From contig NZ_CP108644.1 of assembly GCF_041435495.1 (NCBI RefSeq), forward strand, positions 1,550,001-1,614,000: a DNA stretch of 64,000 nucleotides, in the 5' to 3' direction. The stretch comes from Streptomyces sp. NBC_01116. GTDB lineage: Bacteria > Actinomycetota > Actinomycetes > Streptomycetales > Streptomycetaceae. This document shows positions 18,235-25,997 of the stretch, piece after piece. How positions within the stretch are numbered: the first letter of the stretch is position 1; the number at the start of each line of letters is the position of its first letter. Under the pieces are notes generated by a model. That model did not search any database. It worked only from the letters and a program-made list of their open reading frames with translations, and was not told the origin of the DNA. The position numbers were made by a program, and so were the translations under genes.

Positions 18235-18281
18235 ACATCGCGCCTGATGGTGCGCCGAGCCGGAAGGCAGGAACCGGGAAC

Positions 18282-18743
18282 ATGGCAGAGCCGAGGATCT
18301 TCACGTCCGCGCAGGAGCTGCGGGACGGAGTGGGCGAGCAGCTGGGACACAGCGACTGGCTGGAGATCGAGCAGGAGAGGGTCGACCGGTTCGCCGAGGC
18401 GACCGGCGACCACCAGTGGATCCACGTGGACCCGGAGCGGGCGAAGGACGGGCCGTTCGGCACGACCATCGCGCACGGCTACCTGACGCTCTCGCTGCTG
18501 CCCGCGCTGGTACCGCAGGTGATGCGGGTCGAGGGCATGAAGATGGGCATCAACTACGGGACCAACAAGGTCCGCTTCCCCTCGACCGTCCCGGTCGGCT
18601 CGCGGCTGCGGGCGACGGCGGTGCTCCGCGAGGTCGAGGAGACGGGCGGCGGCGTGCAGGTCACGGCGGTCGTCACGGTCGAGCGCGAGGGCGGCGAGAA
18701 GCCGGCCTGCGTCGCCGAGTCGGTGTCCCGCTACTACTTCTGA
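18282..18743 (+). CDS. MaoC family (R)-specific enoyl-CoA hydratase
   Basis: This is a 153-residue single hot-dog domain protein. The MaoC hydratase motif is intact: FAEATGDHQWIHVD near residues 36-49 (catalytic Asp-His pair), then GPFGTTIAHGYLTLSLLPAL near 57-76. It adds water to 2-enoyl-CoA to give (R)-3-hydroxyacyl-CoA. It stands between soxR and a TetR gene, and the 16-base operator on each side indicates that TetR controls it. ATG 18282 is chosen because MAEPRIFTSAQEL matches the family N-terminus; in-frame sequence further upstream is promoter DNA. Confidence 0.92.
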   Translation: MAEPRIFTSAQELRDGVGEQLGHSDWLEIEQERVDRFAEATGDHQWIHVDPERAKDGPFGTTIAHGYLTLSLLPALVPQVMRVEGMKMGINYGTNKVRFPSTVPVGSRLRATAVLREVEETGGGVQVTAVVTVEREGGEKPACVAESVSRYYF

Positions 18744-18751
18744 AACCCGCC

Positions 18752-18833
18752 GGGCCGCCCCGGAGAGCGCCGGGCCGCTTCCGCGCCTGCCGGGCCGCTC
18801 CGGGAGCGCCGGGCCGGCTACTCCCGCGCCTGC
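18752..18833. repeat. imperfect tandem duplication of about 40 bp
   Basis: Two similar units, each running from CCGGGCCGC through CCGGGAGCGCCGGGCCG to CGCGCCTG, fill the space between the convergent maoC and tetR stops. They are GC-rich and self-complementary in part, so they may also act as terminators. Confidence 0.6.
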
Positions 18834-19450
18834 CGGGCGCCGACCATCCGCAGGACGAGGCCGGCGTAGAGTTCGCCGACCTCGTCGGGGGTGCGGCTGC
18901 CCCGGGTGTTGAACCAGCGGGCCACGTCGATGCAGAGGGAGAGCACCGCGAGCGCGGTGCCGGGGACGTCGGGGACGTCGAACTCGCCGTCCCGCACCCC
19001 TTCGCCGATGATCCGGCGCACCACCGCGTCGCTCCTGCGCCGCAGCGCGACGATCTCGGTGCGGTGCTCCTCGCCCAGCGCGTCGAGCTCGTACTGCACG
19101 ACCCGGGCGGTGGTGTGCCGCTCCGCGTGCCAGCGGACGAAGGAGCGGACGGCCCCGGCGAGCCGGTCGGCGGCGGTGCCGTCCCGGTCGGCCTCGGCTT
19201 CGAGCACGTGCAGCGCGCGCTCGTGGCCGATCGTGCTGATCCGGTGGAGCAGCTCTTCCTTGGTCTTGTAGTGGATGTAGAGCGCGGCCGGGCTCATCCC
19301 GGCCCGGCCGGCGATGTCACGGGTGGTGGTCGCGTGGTACCCGCGCTCGGCGAAGGCGTCCACGGCGGCGACGAGGAGCCGCCTGGCCGCCTCCGGAGTG
19401 ACCTCGCCCCACGGCGCGTCCTCGCCGCTCGTCTCCTCCGCCGTACTCAT
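18818..19450 (-). CDS. TetR/AcrR family regulator (KstR2-like)
   Basis: This 210-residue repressor has its helix-turn-helix at residues about 20-66 (AAVDAFAERGYHATTTRDIA, then GMSPAALYIHYKTKEELL) and a ligand domain ending with ALAVLSLCIDVARWFNTRG, the C-terminal type shared with KstR2 and other acyl-CoA sensors. The operator CTGAGCAAGCGCTTAG occurs 47 bases upstream of ATG 19450 and again before maoC. It therefore very likely represses itself and maoC, with a CoA thioester as inducer (family inference). Confidence 0.9.
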   Translation of the reverse strand: MSTAEETSGEDAPWGEVTPEAARRLLVAAVDAFAERGYHATTTRDIAGRAGMSPAALYIHYKTKEELLHRISTIGHERALHVLEAEADRDGTAADRLAGAVRSFVRWHAERHTTARVVQYELDALGEEHRTEIVALRRRSDAVVRRIIGEGVRDGEFDVPDVPGTALAVLSLCIDVARWFNTRGSRTPDEVGELYAGLVLRMVGARQARE

Positions 19451-19496
19451 CGCCAGGACCCCTCTCCGTCAACAGGACGCACACCATACCCCGAAC

Positions 19497-19512
19497 CTGA
19501 GCAAGCGCTTAG
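19497..19512. promoter_or_regulatory. TetR-type operator, CTGAGCAAGCGCTTAG (copy 2)
   Basis: This is a 16-base exact copy of the site at 18219, located 47 bases upstream of the TetR start. The two copies bracket the maoC-tetR pair. Confidence 0.75.
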
Positions 19513-19537
19513 GGGTAGCCCGGTCGATCCTGCCGGG

Positions 19538-19828
19538 TCAGAGCTTCTGGAAGGGGTCGTGCTCGGCGAGGATCTTCTCCAGCCGGGCCTGGTCCACCCG
19601 GCTGACGATCTGACCGGCCTCCTGGCGGTCCCTGATCACCTTGGCGAGCGTGAAGCAGGACGTGACCAGGTAGAGCACGCCGATGGCGAGGAAGCCGCGC
19701 ACCCAGGCGTCGGCGTCGAGGAAGAAGATTCCGAAGGCGACCGCGCCGATCGCCACCATGAAGGAGGCGACGGCCTGCAGGTAGAAGGCGGCGGTGCTCT
19801 GCTGCTTGACGGATGTCGTGTCACTCAT
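19538..19828 (-). CDS. YiaA/YiaB family inner membrane protein
   Basis: This is a 96-residue membrane protein. Two helices near residues 13-35 and 40-62 (FYLQAVASFMVAIGAVAFGI and WVRGFLAIGVLYLVTSCFTL) match the YiaAB two-helix domain; a charged helical tail follows (VIRDRQEAGQIVSRVDQARL). ATG 19828 gives MSDTTSVKQQST, and a longer frame upstream lacks a ribosome site. The role of the family is not known. It is a single gene between the TetR and acyl-CoA dehydrogenase genes on the same strand. Confidence 0.8.
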   Translation of the reverse strand: MSDTTSVKQQSTAAFYLQAVASFMVAIGAVAFGIFFLDADAWVRGFLAIGVLYLVTSCFTLAKVIRDRQEAGQIVSRVDQARLEKILAEHDPFQKL

Positions 19829-19870
19829 GGGTTCAGCATCCGCCGACGTGGCGCACGCCACATCCGTGTC

Positions 19871-19909
19871 CGTACTCAGACCCGTGCCCGTACTCAGGCA
19901 CGTACTCAG
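19871..19909. repeat. short CGTACTCAG direct repeats
   Basis: The nonamer CGTACTCAG occurs three times, at 19871, 19889 and 19901, in the gap between the dehydrogenase stop and the YiaA/B start. The significance is unknown. Confidence 0.7.
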
Positions 19910-19934
19910 ACACCCGTACGAACCCGGGCGCCGG

Positions 19935-21086
19935 TCAGAAGGCGGAGACGCCGGTCAGCGCGCGGCCGATGATCAGCTTCTGGATCTGGCTGGTGCCCTC
20001 GTAGAGCGTCATCACGCGGGCGTCCCGCAGCAGCTTGCCGACCGGGTACTCGTCGATGTAGCCGTAGCCGCCGAAGACCTGGAGGGCGTTGTTGGCGCAG
20101 CGCACGGCGGCCTCGGAGGCGTACAGCTTGGCCGTGGACGCGGCGGTGGCGAAATCCTGGCCCCGGTCGATCAGGTCGGCGACCCGCCAGGTCAGCAGCC
20201 GGGCGGCGTCCACGTCGACGGCGATGTCACTGAGCAGTTCCTGGACGAGTTGATGGCGGGCGATGGCCTTGCCGAACTGTTCGCGCTCGCCGGCGTAGCG
20301 CACGGCCGCGTCCAGGGCGGCCTGCGCGATGCCCACGCAGCCCGCCGCTACGGACATCCGCCCCTTGGTCAGGGCGGACATGGCGATGGAGAAGCCCTTG
20401 CCCTCGGGGCCGAGGAGGGACCCGGCCGGTATCCGGACGTCTTCCAGGACCAGTTCCGCGGTGGCCTGGCCGCGCAGGCCGAGCTTGCCGTGGAGGGTGC
20501 GGCGGGTGAGGCCGGGGGTGTCGGCGGGGACGAGGAAGGCGGAGACGCCGCGGTGGCCGGGGGCGTCGTCCGTCCGCGCGAAGAGCAGCACGACATCGGC
20601 CCAGGTGCCGTTGGTGATGAACATCTTGGTGCCGTTGACGACGTAGTCCCCGCCGTCGCGCACGGCGCGGGTGGCGAGGTTCCCGGCGTCCGATCCGGTG
20701 CCGGGCTCGGTGAGGCCGAAGCAGCCGATCGCCTCGCCCGCCGTCAGCCGGGGCAGCCACCGCCGCTTCTGCTCCTCGCTCCCCCAGGCCGCGACGGTCT
20801 TGGCCACGAGGCCGAGCGATACGGAGACGATGCCGCGCACCGAGGAGTCACCGCGCCCCAGCTCCTCGGTGACCAGGCAGTAGGACAGGTGGTCGCCGCC
20901 GGAGCCGCCGTACTCCTCGGGGACGGTCAGACCGAGGAAGCCGAGGTCCCCGAGCTTCTTCACGATCGACTTGTCGACGTTCTCGGCGCGGTCCCACGCG
21001 GCGGCATGGGGGGCGACCTCGCGGGCGACGAAATCCTCGGCCAGCTTCCGGACGGCTTCCTGCTCCTCGCTGAGCGCCAGGTCCAT
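19935..21086 (-). CDS. acyl-CoA dehydrogenase
   Basis: This is a 383-residue flavoenzyme of beta-oxidation or branched-chain catabolism. It shows CFGLTEPGTGSDAGNL near residues 120-135 (FAD contact), YVVNGTKMFITNGTWADVV near 148-166, ERKQF-like ERE QFGKAIARHQ, and the catalytic-region helix VFGGYGYIDEYPVGKLLRDA near 345-364, where the glutamate or neighbouring acid acts as base. ATG 21086 (MDLALSEEQEAV) fits the family; GTG 21095 three codons upstream has a better ribosome site (GAGAGG, 6 bases). It is divergent from a TetR gene with a palindromic operator between them. Confidence 0.92.
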   Translation of the reverse strand: MDLALSEEQEAVRKLAEDFVAREVAPHAAAWDRAENVDKSIVKKLGDLGFLGLTVPEEYGGSGGDHLSYCLVTEELGRGDSSVRGIVSVSLGLVAKTVAAWGSEEQKRRWLPRLTAGEAIGCFGLTEPGTGSDAGNLATRAVRDGGDYVVNGTKMFITNGTWADVVLLFARTDDAPGHRGVSAFLVPADTPGLTRRTLHGKLGLRGQATAELVLEDVRIPAGSLLGPEGKGFSIAMSALTKGRMSVAAGCVGIAQAALDAAVRYAGEREQFGKAIARHQLVQELLSDIAVDVDAARLLTWRVADLIDRGQDFATAASTAKLYASEAAVRCANNALQVFGGYGYIDEYPVGKLLRDARVMTLYEGTSQIQKLIIGRALTGVSAF

Positions 21087-21131
21087 CGTGCCCACCCACT
21101 GCCTCTCACCGGCGCCGCTCGGACGCGCTTT

Positions 21132-21148
21132 AATTAGCACTGCTAGTT
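21132..21148. promoter_or_regulatory. TetR-type operator, AAYTAGCRCYGYTAGTT (site A)
   Basis: This 17-base imperfect palindrome (AATTAGCACTGCTAGTT, 7 of 8 base pairs matching around a central C) lies between the divergent acyl-CoA dehydrogenase and TetR genes, 46 bases from the former start and 21 from the latter. A second site with 13 of 17 identical bases precedes the aldehyde dehydrogenase gene. Confidence 0.8.
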
Positions 21149-21168
21149 TCTGGTTCGCAGGCCCTACT

Positions 21169-21855
21169 ATGAGCCGCATGGCCCGACCGCGCAAGCCCCT
21201 CCTCAGCAGAGACCGCATCGTGGGGGCGGCGAGCGCCCTCGTGGACTCCGAAGGGCTCGACGCCGTCTCCACGCGTCGGCTGGCGGCCGTCCTGGGGGTC
21301 AGCGGGCCCTCGCTCTACAACCACTTCCGCAACAAGGAGGAGATCCTCGACGCCGTCGCCGACGCGGTCTCCGCGCAGGTCGATCTGTCGATGTTCGAGG
21401 AGTCGGATCCGCGCGACTGGCGCGAGGCGCTGCACGACTGGGCGCTGTCCTACCGGGCCGCCCTCGCCGCGCACCCGCACATCGTCCCGGTCCTCGCCCG
21501 GGGCCCCGGGCGGCGCCCGGCCGGGCTGCGGGTCGCCGACGCGGTGTTCGGGGCGATGACCGGCGCGGGCTGGCCGCCCGCCCAGGCCACCCGGATCGGG
21601 GCTCTGATGCGCTACTTCATCACCGGTTCCGCGCTGGGCTCCTTCGCCGGGGGGTTCGTCGACGACGAGACCGCCTACGACCCCGCCGACTACCCGCACC
21701 TCGGCCAGGCCCACCTGCTGGCCGACCACCGCCGCCAGGTCGACGAAGGGGCCTTCGAGACCGGGCTGCGGGCCCTGCTGGACGGGCTGGCGATCCAGTA
21801 CGAGCCGTACGCGCCGCCCACGGACGAGCGGCTGTCCACTCCGTCCGGCGCCTGA
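21169..21855 (+). CDS. TetR family transcriptional regulator
   Basis: This 228-residue repressor has its helix-turn-helix at residues about 14-58 (IVGAASALVDSEGLDAVSTR, then GVSGPSLYNHFRNKEEIL). Its C-terminal domain (YRAALAAHPHIVPVLARGPG and GALMRYFITGSALGSFAGGF) is of the TetR_C_1 type. The 17-base palindrome at 21132 sits in its own promoter region and in that of the divergent acyl-CoA dehydrogenase. A near-identical site at 25763 suggests it also controls the aldehyde/alcohol dehydrogenase genes. Starts at 21169 and 21178 are both possible; neither has a ribosome site. Confidence 0.88.
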   Translation: MSRMARPRKPLLSRDRIVGAASALVDSEGLDAVSTRRLAAVLGVSGPSLYNHFRNKEEILDAVADAVSAQVDLSMFEESDPRDWREALHDWALSYRAALAAHPHIVPVLARGPGRRPAGLRVADAVFGAMTGAGWPPAQATRIGALMRYFITGSALGSFAGGFVDDETAYDPADYPHLGQAHLLADHRRQVDEGAFETGLRALLDGLAIQYEPYAPPTDERLSTPSGA

Positions 21856-21953
21856 GGGCGGGCCGCGCACGACGAGGCCCCGTGGTGGTCGCCGATTGAC
21901 GGTCCTCGACAATTCGGTGGGGTCCGCGGCGTTCCGGCTCTACGGTCGTGGCC

Positions 21954-22934
21954 ATGACGACGACCCCGACACCCCTTCCGGTCTCCCCGCCGGCCCACCG
22001 CTGGCGCGCCACCGCCGCCGCCTGCACCACCGTCGTGCTGTGGGCCTCCGCCTTCGTGTCCATCCGCAGCGCGGGCGAGTCCTACTCCCCCGGCGCACTC
22101 GCCCTCGGACGGCTGGTGACGGGCGCTCTGGTGCTCGGGGCGATCCTCCTCGTACGGCGGGAGGGGCTGCCCGGGCGCGGCGCCTGGCGCGGAATCATCA
22201 CGTCCGGGGTGCTGTGGTTCGGGCTGTACATGGTGGCGCTCAACTGGGGTGAGCAGGAGGTCGACGCCGGGACGGCGGCCATGCTGGTGAACATCGGGCC
22301 GATCCTGATGGCCCTGATGGGCGCCCGCATGCTCGGCGAGGGGCTGCCGCGCCGCCTGCTGCTGGGCATGGGCATCTCGTTCTCGGGCGCGGTCGTCGTC
22401 GGCCTCGCGATGTCCGGGCACGGCAGCTCCTCCGTGCTGGGCGTGGCGCTCTGCCTGCTGGCCGCGGTGGTCTACGCGCTGGGCGTGGTCAGCCAGAAGC
22501 CGGCGCTCGCGTACGGCTCCTCGTTGCAGATCAACACCTTCGGCTGCGCGATCGGCGCCGTCGCCTGCCTGCCGTTCACCGGGGTGCTGGTCTCCGAGGC
22601 GGCCGACGCCCCGATGTCCGCCACGCTGAACATGATCTATCTGGGCGTCTTCCCGACCGCGCTGGCCTTCACCACCTGGGGCTACGCCCTGGCCCGGACC
22701 ACCGCCGGACGGATGGGCGCCACCACGTACGCGGTCCCGGCGATCGTCGTGCTCATGGCGTGGGTGCTGCTGGACGAGGTGCCGACGCCGCTCGGGGTCC
22801 TCGGCGGGCTGCTCTGCCTGGTCGGGGTGGCGGTCTCCCGGAGCCGTCGGCGGACTGGGGCCACACGCGGAGATCAGGCCCGGCCGGTGGAGGGGTCCCG
22901 TCATGACGAGGAGCGCCGGGCGGAACGGACCTAG
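21954..22934 (+). CDS. EamA/DMT family transporter
   Basis: This is a 326-residue inner-membrane transporter of the drug/metabolite superfamily, with ten predicted helices arranged as two EamA repeats (residues about 20-145 and 160-295). Typical features are ASAFVSIRSAGESYSPGALALGRL in the first helix pair and the closing helix EVPTPLGVLGGLLCLVGVAVS. The tail is short and charged. It would export or import an amino acid or other small metabolite, not identifiable here. A TACGGT -10-like box 7 bases upstream of ATG 21954 suggests a nearly leaderless message; GTG 21948 is an alternative start. Confidence 0.88.
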   Translation: MTTTPTPLPVSPPAHRWRATAAACTTVVLWASAFVSIRSAGESYSPGALALGRLVTGALVLGAILLVRREGLPGRGAWRGIITSGVLWFGLYMVALNWGEQEVDAGTAAMLVNIGPILMALMGARMLGEGLPRRLLLGMGISFSGAVVVGLAMSGHGSSSVLGVALCLLAAVVYALGVVSQKPALAYGSSLQINTFGCAIGAVACLPFTGVLVSEAADAPMSATLNMIYLGVFPTALAFTTWGYALARTTAGRMGATTYAVPAIVVLMAWVLLDEVPTPLGVLGGLLCLVGVAVSRSRRRTGATRGDQARPVEGSRHDEERRAERT

Positions 22935-22952
22935 CGGGGCCGGCCGGAGGCG

Positions 22953-23168
22953 ATGCGGCAGGTGCTGGACCGCTTCGACCACCCCGGCAGGGACCTGGAA
23001 GTGGCCGGGAGGCCGGACCCGCTGATCGTGGGCCCGGCCTCCCGGCTGTTCGAGGAGGGCGAGATGGACGCCCGGCCGCTGGGCCCGGTGACGCCGACGT
23101 CCCGGACCACGGACTTCCAGGGCCTTCAGCCGGAGGTGGAGGACGGCCGCCGGAGAAGGAGCGGCTAG
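22953..23168 (+). CDS. small frame of doubtful status (71 residues)
   Basis: The frame begins at ATG 22953 with GGAGG two bases upstream and ends with a TAG that overlaps the alcohol dehydrogenase stop region on the other strand. The product MRQVLDRFDHPGRDLEVAGR and onward is hydrophilic, and I do not recognise it. Codon bias is fair, which leaves open a real small protein, a gene remnant, or chance in GC-rich DNA. Confidence 0.3.
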   Translation: MRQVLDRFDHPGRDLEVAGRPDPLIVGPASRLFEEGEMDARPLGPVTPTSRTTDFQGLQPEVEDGRRRRSG

Positions 23169-24244
23169 AAGACGACCAGTGCCCGGCCGCCCTTGCCGGC
23201 GATCATGTTGTCGAAGGCGGCGGGGATGGCGTCCAGGGCGATGTGCTCGGTGACCATCATCGACAGGTCGAAGCGGCCCGCGCGGATGTGTCCGGCGAGG
23301 ACGGGCAGGTCGCGGGCCGGGTCGCTGTTGCCGTAGACGCAGCCGGTCAGGGACCTGCCCCAGTGGAAGATCTCCAGGGCGTTGAAGGTGACTTCCTGGT
23401 CCTTGCCGCCGATCCCGACGACCGTGGTGCGCCCGCCGCGCCGGGTGGACTCCCAGGCGGCCCGGATGGTCGCGGGCCGGCCGACGCACTCGACGGCCAC
23501 GTCCGTGCCCTGGCCGCCCGTCAGCTTGCGGATCTCGCGCGGGGTGGTGGCGGAGGCGATGACGTAGTCGGTGGCCCCGGCCCGCCGGGCCAGCTCCTCC
23601 TTGGCCGGGGAGACGTCGACCGCGATGATGCGGGCGGCGCCCGCGATCCGGGCGGCCTGGAGCACGGCGAGGCCGACGCCGCCGACCCCGAAGACGACGA
23701 CGCTCTCGCCCTCGCGGACCTTGGCGCTGTGGTGGATCGCCCCGTAGCCGGTCAGGACCGCGCAGCCGAGGAGGGCGGCGTCGGTGAGCGGGATGCCGTC
23801 GGGGGCGGGGAGCACGCAGTTCGCGGCGACGACGGTCTCCTCCGCGAAGGCCGCGACGTTGAGCCCGGGGTGGAGGTCGGTGCCGTCCGCCGTACGGGCG
23901 TGGAGGTTGGCGGTCCCCTTCAGGGCATCGGCGCAGAGCCACACCTCGCCGATCCCGCAGTGGAAGCAGGCCCCGCAGGAGGGGGCCCAGTTGAGGACCA
24001 CGCCGTCGCCGGGGGCCACCCGCGTGACGCCCTCGCCGACCGCCAGGACCGTACCGGAGCCCTCGTGGCCGAGGACGGCGGGCACCGGGACGCGCATGGT
24101 GCCGTTGGACAGGGACAGGTCGGAGTGGCAGACGCCGGCGGCGGCGAGGGAGACGCGCACCTGGCCGGGGCCGGGCTCCGGCAGGACGATGTCGGTGATC
24201 TCCAGCGGAGCTCCGACGGCGGGCAGTACGGCGGCGCGGACCAC
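23165..24244 (-). CDS. zinc-dependent alcohol dehydrogenase
   Basis: This 359-residue enzyme of the class III-like medium-chain dehydrogenase group oxidises an alcohol with NAD(P). The catalytic zinc site CHSD (residues about 40) with GHEGSG near 61-66, the structural zinc cysteines CGACFHCGIGEVWLC near 92-106, and the Rossmann motif VFGVGGVGLAVLQAARIAGA near 190-209 are all present. The GTG start at 24244 has AAGGAG 7 bases upstream. It lies 34 bases downstream of the aldehyde dehydrogenase on the same strand. The pair would convert alcohol to aldehyde to acid. Confidence 0.92.
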   Translation of the reverse strand: MVRAAVLPAVGAPLEITDIVLPEPGPGQVRVSLAAAGVCHSDLSLSNGTMRVPVPAVLGHEGSGTVLAVGEGVTRVAPGDGVVLNWAPSCGACFHCGIGEVWLCADALKGTANLHARTADGTDLHPGLNVAAFAEETVVAANCVLPAPDGIPLTDAALLGCAVLTGYGAIHHSAKVREGESVVVFGVGGVGLAVLQAARIAGAARIIAVDVSPAKEELARRAGATDYVIASATTPREIRKLTGGQGTDVAVECVGRPATIRAAWESTRRGGRTTVVGIGGKDQEVTFNALEIFHWGRSLTGCVYGNSDPARDLPVLAGHIRAGRFDLSMMVTEHIALDAIPAAFDNMIAGKGGRALVVF

Positions 24245-24278
24245 GGACAGGCTCCTTGTGAGGGAAGGGTTACGGGTT

Positions 24279-25673
24279 TCAGAACTGGAGCGACTTGGTC
24301 TGGAGGTACTCCGCCAGGCCGTGCGGCCCCAGCTCGCGTCCCACCCCCGACTGCTTGTAGCCGCCGAACGGGGCCAGCGGGTTGAACCGGCCGCCGTTGA
24401 TGTCGACCTGCCCGGTGTCCATCCGGCGGGCGAAGGCCACCGCCTCCTCGTCGTCGGCGGCCCAGACGGCGCCGGCGAGCCCGTACACGGTGTCGTTGGC
24501 GATCCGCAGGGCGTCGTCCACGTCCTCGTACCGCAGGATCGAGACCACCGGGCCGAAGATCTCCTCGCGGGCGATCGTCATGTCGGGGGTGACGTCGGCG
24601 AAGACGGTGGGGCTGACGTAGTAGCCGGTCTCCAGGGGCGCGTCCGGGCCGCCCGCGATCAGCCGTGCGCCCTCCTCGACGCCCTTGGCGATGTAACCGC
24701 GCACCCGGGCCTGCTGCTTGGCGTTGACGAGGGGGCCGACCCGCTCGCCGGGGACGTACTTGGTGACGGCGTTCGCCGCGAGCTCCACGGCCTCCTCGTA
24801 CCGCTCGGCGTCCACCAGCATCCGGGTCCAGGCGCTGCACGTCTGGCCGGAGTTGCTCATCACGTTGGCGATGCCGACGTTGACCGCCTTGGCCAGATCC
24901 GCGCCGGGCAGGATCACGTTGGCGGACTTGCCTCCCAGCTCCAGGGCGACCCGCTTGACGGCGGCCCCGGCGGTCGCGCCGATCTGCCGGCCCACGGCGG
25001 TTGAGCCGGTGAACGAGACCAGGTCGACGTCCTCGTGGGCGGCGAGCGCCTGGCCGGCGACCGGTCCGAGACCGGTGACGAGGTTGAAGACGCCGGGCGG
25101 CAGACCGGCCGCCTCGGTGGCCTCGGCGAAGAGCTGGGCGGTGAGCGGGGTGTCCTCGGCGGGCTTGAGGACGACGGTGCAGCCCGCGGCGAGCGCGGGG
25201 GCGACCTTGGCGACGATCTGGTGGAGCGGGTAGTTCCAGGGGGTGATCGCGCCGACCACGCCGACCGGCTCCAGCAGCACGGTGGAATTGCCGATCCGCT
25301 CCTCGAAGGCGTGACGGGCGGCCAGTTCGGCGTACGAGGCGGCCACCAGCACGGGCACGCCCGCGTGGACCATCTGGGAAAGCGGCAGCGGCGAGCCCAG
25401 CTCGGCGGTGATGGTCTCGGCCAGCGTGTCCTTGCGGGCCGCCAGCGCGTCGGCCAGCGCGGTGAGCCGGGCGGCGCGCTCGGCGGGCGGGGTCGCGGCC
25501 CAGGCGGGGAAGGCGGCGCGCGCGGCCCGTACCGCCGCGTCGACGTCCTCGGCCGTCCCCGCCGGCACGTGGGCGATGACCTGCTCGTCGGCCGGGTTCA
25601 CGACCGCGATCGTGTCCTGGCCGGCGGCGGGCCGCCACGCACCGTCGATGTACATCTGGTCATGGGCCTTCAT
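24279..25673 (-). CDS. aldehyde dehydrogenase family protein
   Basis: This is a 464-residue NAD(P)-dependent aldehyde dehydrogenase. Landmarks are [20 protein letters not shown] near residues 142-161, [12 protein letters not shown] near 220-231, the general base glutamate in LELGGKS near 247-253, and the catalytic cysteine in [11 protein letters not shown] near 280-290. ATG 25673 has GGGAGGAA about 8 bases upstream. It is the first gene of an ALDH-ADH pair. The operator-like site at 25763, 90 bases upstream, matches that of the TetR/acyl-CoA dehydrogenase pair, linking alcohol oxidation to the acyl-CoA pathway. Confidence 0.93.
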   Translation of the reverse strand: MKAHDQMYIDGAWRPAAGQDTIAVVNPADEQVIAHVPAGTAEDVDAAVRAARAAFPAWAATPPAERAARLTALADALAARKDTLAETITAELGSPLPLSQMVHAGVPVLVAASYAELAARHAFEERIGNSTVLLEPVGVVGAITPWNYPLHQIVAKVAPALAAGCTVVLKPAEDTPLTAQLFAEATEAAGLPPGVFNLVTGLGPVAGQALAAHEDVDLVSFTGSTAVGRQIGATAGAAVKRVALELGGKSANVILPGADLAKAVNVGIANVMSNSGQTCSAWTRMLVDAERYEEAVELAANAVTKYVPGERVGPLVNAKQQARVRGYIAKGVEEGARLIAGGPDAPLETGYYVSPTVFADVTPDMTIAREEIFGPVVSILRYEDVDDALRIANDTVYGLAGAVWAADDEEAVAFARRMDTGQVDINGGRFNPLAPFGGYKQSGVGRELGPHGLAEYLQTKSLQF

Positions 25674-25997
25674 GGCTGTTTCCTCCCGGACGTGCGGTGC
25701 GGAGCCGTGCTGTGCGGAGCGCCGGAGCCGTGCGGCGCGGGGCAGTACGTCGCACCCGCCCAAACTAGCGCCGTTAGTTTTCCGGCGCCAGGGAGCTTCC
25801 GGAGACGCCCGTCACGCCCGGCCCGCACGCCCCCGGCGCGGGCGTCCCGCCCCGACGCCGCGGACCGCGGGCGGAGACCGTCTGTATCGATCGCCGGGGT
25901 GGCGCTATGTTCTTCGGGCATCACCCGGGAGGAATTCGGCAGGCGGCGCGTGACCGGCGGTCCCGTGCCCGGACGCGCGACGGGGGCGGTCGAGCGG
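25674..25997. other. 324-bp divergent intergenic region
   Basis: It contains the aldehyde dehydrogenase ribosome site, the palindromic operator at 25762-25780 and a GC-rich stretch. On the right lies the region before the TIR-WD40 gene, where in-frame GTG codons at 25950 and 25965 are possible earlier starts. GGGAGGAATTC at 25927 is a strong ribosome-like element but too far from any start. Confidence 0.55.
25763..25779. promoter_or_regulatory. TetR-type operator, AAYTAGCRCYGYTAGTT (site B)
   Basis: AACTAGCGCCGTTAGTT here shares 13 of 17 bases with site A. Counting flanks (25762-25780) it forms 8 of 9 possible base pairs around a central C. It lies 90 bases before the aldehyde dehydrogenase start. 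Confidence 0.8.

Noticed and set aside
25035-25997. Longer N-terminus for the TIR-WD40 protein
   Set aside because: The open frame continues through the aldehyde dehydrogenase gene on the other strand and has no TIR-family sequence. The domain starts about 28 residues after ATG 25998.
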